Source: UBA2588 sp964343075
Lineage (GTDB): Bacteria; Chloroflexota; Dehalococcoidia; Lucifugimonadales; UBA3495
DNA length: 10,462 nucleotides
Direction: 5' to 3'
Assembly: GCA_964343075.1 (NCBI GenBank)
Contig: CAYFGT010000028.1
Location: 1-10,462 of the forward strand
Shown here: positions 5,735 to 10,462 of the stretch, in pieces
How the letters are laid out: each line of letters opens with the position of its first letter
Numbering within the stretch: position 1 is the first letter of the stretch
Notes under the pieces: generated by a model
What the model was told of the DNA's origin: nothing
Seen by the model: only the letters and a program-made list of their open reading frames with translations
The model's database searches: none
Program-made: the position numbers and the translations under genes

Positions 5735-6229
5735 GTGTTTGAATACAAAACTGGTTTAGGTATCGATGTACATCAATTACAACCCCAATTCCCCCTAGTG
5801 CTGGGAGGGATAACTATCGACTTTGATTTCGGTTTAGCGGGTCATAGTGACGGGGATGTTTTGGTACATGCCATAATAGATGGAATTTTGGGAGCTATGA
5901 CATTCGGAGACATAGGGAGCATGTTCCCTTCAGAAGATACCTCACTCAAAGGTATCCGAAGCATGGAAATGCTGAAACAAGTTGAAAAGGCCAGACAAAC
6001 GACAAACTGGCAGGTAACTCATGTCGATGCTACAATAATCGCTCAAAAGCCAAGATTGTCTGATTACATGATAGATATGAAGCGAAGCATCGATTCCATA
6101 TTAAATATCGGTATAGACTCAATCAACTTAAAAGCAACCACAACTGACCATCTGGGATTTATAGGAGACGGACTAGGGATAGCGGCAATTGCTGTGGTAA
6201 CCATTAAAAAGCAACATGAAACTATATAA
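5735..6229 (+). CDS. ispF: 2-C-methyl-D-erythritol 2,4-cyclodiphosphate synthase
   Basis: IspF (EC 4.6.1.12) cyclises CDP-ME 2-phosphate to MEcPP with loss of CMP, two steps after IspD. The 164-residue protein has the zinc ligands Asp11 and His13 (GLGIDVHQL) and His45 (DVLVHAI), the GHSDGD motif (36-41), GDIGSMFP (58-65) and the C-terminal KATTTDHLGFIGDGLGIAA motif. In the last motif, Asp stands where E. coli IspF has Glu135 (TTTE), a conservative change. The start is GTG at 5735, one base after ispD, with AGG (5726-5728) as a weak ribosome site. No ATG lies between 5735 and the family N-terminus, so GTG is the only sensible start. The end overlaps cysS by 14 bases. Confidence 0.96.
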   Translation: MFEYKTGLGIDVHQLQPQFPLVLGGITIDFDFGLAGHSDGDVLVHAIIDGILGAMTFGDIGSMFPSEDTSLKGIRSMEMLKQVEKARQTTNWQVTHVDATIIAQKPRLSDYMIDMKRSIDSILNIGIDSINLKATTTDHLGFIGDGLGIAAIAVVTIKKQHETI

Positions 6230-7571
6230 TACACTCAACAGGGCAATCGAAGATTTCAAGCCATATGATCCTTCAGAGGTCAAAGTTTATGTATGTGGAG
6301 TTACTCCATATTCCTCAACTCATGTAGGCCATGCTTTGAGTTACGTCGTTTTCGATGTGCTCAGAAGGTATTTAGAACATTCGGGATTTAAGGTTAATCA
6401 CGTTCAAAATTTCACAGATGTTGATGACAAAATAATCGTCAAAGCCCAGGAAGAAGGCATTAGCGAGAATGAATTAACTGAGCGATACATAGAAGATTTT
6501 TTTGCTACTATGGATGCTCTCAACGTACTCAGAGCCACGACTTACCCTAGAGCCACGCAAGAAATCCCCGATATAATCGAGACAATCACTACGCTCATAA
6601 ATAATGGATATGCCTATCCTGCTGGTTCTGATGTCTTCTTCCGTGTGGGCAAGTCTGACAAATATGGAGCATTGAGTAACCGATCTACAGATGACATGAT
6701 CTCAGGTTCTAGAATTGAAATAGACCCAAACAAAGAAAATCCTATGGATTTTGCCTTATGGAAAGGATCTAAAGAAGGAGAACCTTCATGGGAAAGTCCT
6801 TGGGGTGATGGAAGGCCAGGTTGGCATATAGAGTGCACTACCATGTCTACCAAATATCTGGGAGACCGGTTAGATATTCATGGCGGAGGAATGGACTTAG
6901 TATTTCCTCATCATGAAAACGAAATTGCCCAGAGCGAGGCCTTTACGAATACAGAACCATTTTCCAAGATCTGGATGCACAATGGTCTATTACAATTCGG
7001 ACAAGACAAAATGAGTAAATCGATTGGAAATTTGGTATCAGTGGAAGAAGCTTTAACTAAACATCAACCTGATGCACTTAGGCTATATCTCTTAAGTTCC
7101 CATTATAGGTCACCTCTGAATTATAGTGATGAAGGATGTGAAGCGGTTTCAAGAAGCCTACAAAGATTAAGAATCGCCTTAGAGCCTACGGAGCCCAGCG
7201 ATACTCCTTTAGACGCGTCTGAGTACGCACAAAATTTCATCGCCCACATGGATAATGATCTAGACACTCCTCAGTCCATAGCAGTGATGTTCGACCTAGC
7301 AAGAGAGATCAATAGATCTAAAGAATCAGGATTAGACGTCACCCAAGCTCAGCACGAACTTAAAACTATGGGGACAATTTTGGGTCTTACCTTCCAATCA
7401 GTCAAAAATAATTCCTTGTCAGATGTCGCCCCATTTATAGATCTCCTATTAGAAATCAGAGGAGACTTGAGAGAAGCCAATCAATACGATCTAGCGGATA
7501 AGATTAGAAACTCTCTTCACGAATTAAATATCCAGATAGAAGATACTTCTAGCGGTCCGAAATGGCAATAA
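6216..7571 (+). CDS. cysS: Cysteinyl-tRNA synthetase
   Basis: CysS (EC 6.1.1.16) charges tRNA-Cys with cysteine and is a class Ia synthetase. The 451 residues are close to the 461 of E. coli CysS. The HIGH box appears as HVGH (36-39) and the KMSKS box is exact at 265-269. Zinc ligands that recognise the cysteine thiol are at Cys27, Cys207 (GWHIECTTM), His232 and Glu236 (PHHENE), in step with E. coli C28, C209, H234 and E238. The core is followed by a helical anticodon-binding C-terminal domain. The start lies inside ispF (14-base overlap) and no Shine-Dalgarno is seen, so coupling is likely. A position close after ispF matches the broad ispD-ispF-cysS cluster of Gram-positive bacteria, though gltX and cysE found there in Bacillus are absent here. 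Confidence 0.98.
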   Translation: MKLYNTLNRAIEDFKPYDPSEVKVYVCGVTPYSSTHVGHALSYVVFDVLRRYLEHSGFKVNHVQNFTDVDDKIIVKAQEEGISENELTERYIEDFFATMDALNVLRATTYPRATQEIPDIIETITTLINNGYAYPAGSDVFFRVGKSDKYGALSNRSTDDMISGSRIEIDPNKENPMDFALWKGSKEGEPSWESPWGDGRPGWHIECTTMSTKYLGDRLDIHGGGMDLVFPHHENEIAQSEAFTNTEPFSKIWMHNGLLQFGQDKMSKSIGNLVSVEEALTKHQPDALRLYLLSSHYRSPLNYSDEGCEAVSRSLQRLRIALEPTEPSDTPLDASEYAQNFIAHMDNDLDTPQSIAVMFDLAREINRSKESGLDVTQAQHELKTMGTILGLTFQSVKNNSLSDVAPFIDLLLEIRGDLREANQYDLADKIRNSLHELNIQIEDTSSGPKWQ

Positions 7572-7575
7572 TGCC

Positions 7576-8958
7576 ATGTTTGATCAGAGCACGCTAAATC
7601 AGCTCAGATCTATCGTTGGCCCAACTAACGTACTGACAGACCCATCAAGCTTAGACATATTCTCTTCTGACGCTTTATCACCAGACCGAGCTTATGGAAT
7701 TGAACAAGAATTACTTACTCTTCCATCAGCTATCGTTTTCCCAGAAACTACACAGCACACTTCCCAAATTCTAAAAACCTGTTTCTTCAATGAAATATCT
7801 GTAATACCAGCTGGATCAGGAACAGGAGTGATGGGTGGAATCACCCCGCCTGCAGATTCAATAATCCTTAGCATGGCAAACATGAATAACTTTATCGCAC
7901 TAGATGCCATCGGCCACTCGACTACGGTTGAAGCGGGCATCTTGCTTGGGACGCTGAATGATCAACTCAACAAAGAAAGCTTCATGATAGGCCACGACCC
8001 ATATTCTTTAAATTTGGCGTCAGTCGGAGGTGCAATATCAACTAACGGTGTCGGGTATACAGCTAGTCGATATGGAACAATGGGAGATCAAGTCTTAGCA
8101 CTTGAAATTGTACTGCCAGACGGGACCATATTACCTCTCCGGCATACTCCTACCCCTTCGGTGGGACCTGACATATCTAAATTTTTCATAGGATCAGAAG
8201 GAACTCTAGGTGTCATTACCAAAGCTACTATTAAAGTTTTTCCTAAGCCGCAATCCACACATTTTATAACGTTACAATTTTCCGATTTCCAAACTGGATA
8301 TGATTTTTTTATCAAAGCGTATAACAGTGAATTCCGTCCCTCTTTGTTTGAATTGAACGAAGTCGATGAACAGTCGAACATGCATCTTATGTATGAAGGA
8401 GATGCCACATTCACGACAGCCGCATCCAATTGGGTACGGAACCATATGGGACCCAGCACAAACATAAAAAGCTCAAATATCACAAGAGAATACTGGGTAA
8501 CCCGTCATAATTCAGCCGTACAATATGCGCAAACGGCGCTCCATAAGAAACGTAAAATCAAATGGAGTAGAAACACAAATCGCCTATTCGAATACTTACA
8601 TATAAGTTTACCCCCTTCACAAGTGGTACATTACAAACATGTATCGACAGACATTATTCAATCGCATAGGTTAAATGTAGAAGAATATTGTATCTGGGGC
8701 AAACCTGACTTCTTTTCCATGATGCTTGTTCCTAAGAACACATCATCTGCTTCCGCTAAATCCGACTTAACTGAAGCAGCTAGGGCGTTAATACTATTAA
8801 GTTGCGAAATGGGTGGATCAATCGAGTATTGCCATGGTATCGGTATCAAATTAAGAGATCTATTGCCCAACGAGCTTGGAAATTCATATGACTTCCTTAA
8901 AACGATCAAAAATAACTTAGATCCCAAGAGAATCATGAACCCCAACAAGTACGTCTAG
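7576..8958 (+). CDS. FAD-linked oxidase (GlcD / D-lactate dehydrogenase / AGPS-like family)
   Basis: The 460-residue protein is a vanillyl-alcohol-oxidase-fold flavoprotein of the GlcD type, which oxidises 2-hydroxyacids or related substrates with FAD. The FAD-binding half shows PAGSGTGVMGG (78-88), DPYSLNLASVGGAISTNGVG (141-160), YGTMGDQVLALEIVLPDG (166-183) and GSEGTLGVIT (207-216). The C-terminal half has CHGIG (419-423), a place where relatives carry a catalytic or flavin-near histidine, and it ends NLDPKRIMNPNKYV, the family terminus. RPSLFELNEVDEQ (254-266) and the HGIG region also resemble alkyldihydroxyacetonephosphate synthase, so the substrate stays open: glycolate, D-lactate or another 2-hydroxyacid, or an ether-lipid role. 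No GlcE or GlcF partner or iron-sulfur domain is present nearby. It follows cysS by four bases and closes the operon, an unusual companion. A nearby hydroxyacid dehydrogenase hints at 2-hydroxyacid metabolism. Confidence 0.88.
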   Translation: MFDQSTLNQLRSIVGPTNVLTDPSSLDIFSSDALSPDRAYGIEQELLTLPSAIVFPETTQHTSQILKTCFFNEISVIPAGSGTGVMGGITPPADSIILSMANMNNFIALDAIGHSTTVEAGILLGTLNDQLNKESFMIGHDPYSLNLASVGGAISTNGVGYTASRYGTMGDQVLALEIVLPDGTILPLRHTPTPSVGPDISKFFIGSEGTLGVITKATIKVFPKPQSTHFITLQFSDFQTGYDFFIKAYNSEFRPSLFELNEVDEQSNMHLMYEGDATFTTAASNWVRNHMGPSTNIKSSNITREYWVTRHNSAVQYAQTALHKKRKIKWSRNTNRLFEYLHISLPPSQVVHYKHVSTDIIQSHRLNVEEYCIWGKPDFFSMMLVPKNTSSASAKSDLTEAARALILLSCEMGGSIEYCHGIGIKLRDLLPNELGNSYDFLKTIKNNLDPKRIMNPNKYV

Positions 8959-8999
8959 CAGTATCAAAGTTAGCAATAGTAACGAATTATCAATATCCC

Positions 9000-9029
9000 T
9001 TGACACAATATTGCCTCGGGGTATATCAT
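9000..9029 (+). promoter_or_regulatory. Strong sigma70-type promoter of the 53-codon gene
   Basis: A perfect TTGACA (9000-9005) is followed after 18 bases by TATCAT (9024-9029, 5/6). Transcription would start near 9036, about 58 bases before ATG 9094. The rest of the 8959-9093 gap is AT-rich with no clear terminator for the preceding operon. Confidence 0.6.
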
Positions 9030-9093
9030 ATATACAAATACAATAAATAATTAAGTATTTTAAATAATGATTAAGCGAGGTTAATTTAATAGC

Positions 9094-9255
9094 ATGTTTA
9101 ACAAAATTGTTCACGAAGCTATGTCGAATGTTAGCTATTGCATGTCAGTACTCAGTTCTACTTTTTCAGGTCCCGCAATGACCGAACTAGAAAGAAGGGA
9201 AATAGAGAAACTCACTGACAACGAAGCAATGTTCCTGAACATTGTAGGTTATTAG
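9094..9255 (+). CDS. Small protein of 53 residues, unrecognised
   Basis: An ATG-to-TAG frame encodes MFNKIVHEAMSNVSYCMSVL followed by a middle with PAMTELERREIEKLTDNEAM and a C-terminal FLNIVGY. I do not recognise the family. The N-terminal half is mildly amphipathic with one cysteine (Cys16). The middle is strongly charged and likely helical, and the tail is hydrophobic with a terminal Gly-Tyr. There is no signal peptide or membrane helix. A GAGG (9077-9080) lies 13 bases before ATG, longer than ideal. Support for a real gene comes from context: a consensus promoter at 9000-9029 upstream and a strong terminator 15 bases after the stop. This makes a single-gene transcript of about 270 bases. 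The transcript could instead act as a small RNA. A leader-peptide-like RiPP precursor is possible but no modification enzyme is adjacent. Confidence 0.5.
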   Translation: MFNKIVHEAMSNVSYCMSVLSSTFSGPAMTELERREIEKLTDNEAMFLNIVGY

Positions 9256-9269
9256 TATTAATCCAACCT

Positions 9270-9304
9270 AAGAGGCTCGTTCCTCCTCACGAGCCTCTTT
9301 CTTT
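9270..9304 (+). terminator. Rho-independent terminator after the 53-codon gene
   Basis: AAGAGGCTCGT (9270-9280) and ACGAGCCTCTT (9289-9299) form a perfect 11-bp stem around the loop TCCTCCTC (9281-9288). The stem is followed by a T-rich tract ending at 9304. On the minus strand no T tract follows, so the direction is plus. It separates the small gene from the dehydrogenase gene downstream. Confidence 0.9.
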
Positions 9305-9354
9305 CAGGACTCCAACAATATCTTTCATCAGACCACCTACTATCTTTGGATATT

Positions 9355-9383
9355 TTGCCAAAACCAAGTAATTGCCATACTAT
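9355..9383 (+). promoter_or_regulatory. Candidate promoter of the hydroxyacid dehydrogenase gene
   Basis: TTGCCA (9355-9360, 5/6) and TACTAT (9378-9383, 4/6) are separated by 17 bases. Transcription would begin near 9390, downstream of the possible ATG at 9346. This supports the later start at 9418, which has its own ribosome site, AGGTGA, at 9402-9407. Confidence 0.4.
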
Positions 9384-9417
9384 AGGAATAATACTTAACT
9401 CAGGTGATCTTAAATAT

Positions 9418-10404
9418 ATGAAAGTCTTGATTACACGGCCATTATTTGAAGAAGCTATAGATTTAGTATCTGCTCACGCAGATTTAGAAATATGGGATGA
9501 TGAAAACCCCATAACTCGAGATACATTACGTAGTAAAGCTTCCGAATGTGACGGTATTTTAACTACAGTCATGGACAAAGTAGATGCAGATATTATTGCC
9601 GAATGTAAAAACCTTAAAGTAATTAGCCAATTGGGAGTTGGCGTAGATAATATCGATGTTGGAGAAGCTACCAAACTAGGTATCATGGTAGGAAACACAC
9701 CAGGAGTAGTGGCTAGGCCAACTGCTGATATAGCCTTTGGACTTCTATTGAACTGTGCTAGACGAATATCTGAATCCTACAATTGGGTCAAGAACAAACA
9801 ATGGGAAATAGCTTTTCACCCTATGAGCTGGCTAGGGACTGATGTTGGGGGCGCCACACTAGGTATAATTGGAATGGGCACCATAGGTCGGGAAATGCTG
9901 AAACGGGCAAAAGGATTTGACATGGATGTCCTATACCACTCTAGAACCCCTAAACCAGATCTGGATGACCTTCCAGGAGTCAAATACTGCGAAAACATGT
10001 ACGAACTATTATCAAATTCAGATTATGTATCACTCCATGTGCCATTAACACCCGATACCTATTATCTAATCGGTTACGATGAATTAAGAGCAATGAAACA
10101 AGATAGCGTGCTTATCAATACTGCAAGAGGACCTGTGGTTAATCCTTCTGCACTTTATGAAGCCCTAAATGAAGGATGGATTCGTTCTGCAGGGATAGAC
10201 GTTACTGACCCAGAGCCCATAGAACCTGATAGTCCATTATTAACCTTGGACAACCTAATCATCAGTCCTCATATAGGTAGCGCATCAATCAATGCTCGGA
10301 GGCAAATGTGCATGATAGCGGCAGGTAACCTAATTTTAGGTTCAAACGGGGAACGACTCGAACATTGTGCCAACCCAGAAGTATACGAAAAACTTGGCTT
10401 GTAA
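9418..10404 (+). CDS. D-2-hydroxyacid dehydrogenase, glyoxylate/hydroxypyruvate reductase-like
   Basis: The 328-residue protein is a D-isomer-specific 2-hydroxyacid dehydrogenase, which interconverts 2-oxoacids and D-2-hydroxyacids with NAD(P)H. The Rossmann motif GIIGMGTIG is at 149-157. The catalytic triad is Arg237 (NTARGPVVN), Glu266 (DPEPIEP) and His285 (SPHIGSAS). The NTARGPVVN and DVTDPEP forms are closer to glyoxylate/hydroxypyruvate reductases than to SerA, and no C-terminal ACT domain is present. The Ser-Arg-Thr after the second beta strand (HSRTPKP) suggests NADPH preference, by analogy. ATG 9418 is chosen over the in-frame ATG at 9346: the domain begins right at MKVLITRPL, AGGTGA (9402-9407) precedes it, and a candidate promoter lies between the two starts. 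It stands behind a terminator, so it is a separate unit, and it runs into the 3' end of a convergent tRNA gene. Confidence 0.92.
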   Translation: MKVLITRPLFEEAIDLVSAHADLEIWDDENPITRDTLRSKASECDGILTTVMDKVDADIIAECKNLKVISQLGVGVDNIDVGEATKLGIMVGNTPGVVARPTADIAFGLLLNCARRISESYNWVKNKQWEIAFHPMSWLGTDVGGATLGIIGMGTIGREMLKRAKGFDMDVLYHSRTPKPDLDDLPGVKYCENMYELLSNSDYVSLHVPLTPDTYYLIGYDELRAMKQDSVLINTARGPVVNPSALYEALNEGWIRSAGIDVTDPEPIEPDSPLLTLDNLIISPHIGSASINARRQMCMIAAGNLILGSNGERLEHCANPEVYEKLGL

Positions 10405-10408
10405 ACGA

Positions 10409-10462
10409 TGGCGGAGAGGGCGGGATTCGAACCCGCGAGAGGCCTTTCGACCCCTACACGCT
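10409..10462 (-). tRNA. tRNA-Ser, 3' part (runs off the window)
   Basis: On the minus strand the 3' end carries an encoded CCA (10411-10409), discriminator G (10412), a seven-base acceptor strand, and a T arm GCGGG-TTCGAAT-CCCGC. Before these is a long variable arm in which AGGGGTC pairs with GGCCTCT around GAAA (one G-T and one T-G pair). A long variable arm makes it class II, and G at the discriminator points to serine rather than leucine. The visible AGCGT is the 3' strand of the anticodon stem; the anticodon itself lies beyond the window. Four bases separate its 3' end from the stop of the convergent dehydrogenase gene. Confidence 0.9.

Noticed and set aside
9346..9417. Upstream start (ATG 9346) for the hydroxyacid dehydrogenase
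   Set aside because: The extra 24 residues match nothing in the family, no ribosome site precedes them, and a candidate promoter and a good ribosome site lie between 9346 and 9418.
10409..10462. The class II tRNA at the end as tRNA-Sec, tempting given the candidate selenoprotein
   Set aside because: After the T loop there are exactly 5 + 7 bases before the discriminator G and CCA, the canonical 12. Bacterial tRNA-Sec has 13 (5 + 8). Serine fits better.

Overview
This is an AT-rich, densely coded bacterial window. It holds ten protein genes that can be named at least to family, one short unrecognised gene, and the 3' end of a serine tRNA. The gene order (membrane PIN-TRAM protein, ispD, ispF, cysS) resembles the yacL-ispD-ispF-...-cysS neighbourhood of Gram-positive bacteria. 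The crotonase, FAD-oxidase and hydroxyacid-dehydrogenase genes suggest a heterotroph that uses organic acids. A Chloroflexota lineage such as marine SAR202/Dehalococcoidia would fit, but this is a guess from gene content and low GC; no phylogenetic marker in the window settles it.

Layout. Bases 1-296 hold no gene, only hairpins. A crotonase-family gene (297-1151, minus) is divergent from a two-gene unit with a MOSC-domain protein (1279-1707) and a Lon N-terminal-domain protein (1720-2388). That unit converges, with overlapping stop codons, on a minus-strand pair: a CADD-like pABA-synthase candidate (3307-3987), then a BtuF-like cobalamin-binding-family protein (2385-3305). Divergent from this pair is a tight plus-strand operon (4189-8958): PIN-TRAM protein, ispD, ispF, cysS and an FAD-linked oxidase, with junctions of 0, 1, -14 and 4 bases. 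Next come a 53-codon gene (9094-9255) with its own promoter and terminator, a glyoxylate/hydroxypyruvate reductase-like gene (9418-10404), and a tRNA-Ser read from the other strand (10409-10462, cut by the window edge).

The most important observation is in the BtuF-like gene. Its frame is interrupted once, by TGA at 3017-3015 (minus). The frame stays open and family-like on both sides, and the TGA sits where this family, as I recall it, has the second cysteine of a Cys-Glu-Val-Cys motif. A stem-loop with a GGU apical loop starts 6 bases after the TGA, and its loop begins 17 bases after it, much like the E. coli fdhF SECIS. The simplest attractive reading is a selenocysteine codon giving a Cys-x-x-Sec site. 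A nonsense mutation is the main alternative. No selenocysteine machinery is visible here, so the genome must be checked.

How the genes may work together. IspD and IspF are steps of the MEP isoprenoid pathway and CysS charges tRNA-Cys. The CADD-like protein would feed pABA into folate, and its partner belongs to a cobalamin-binding family, so the minus-strand pair may concern one-carbon cofactors (inference). The crotonase, FAD oxidase and hydroxyacid dehydrogenase suggest acyl-CoA and 2-hydroxyacid metabolism without exact substrates.
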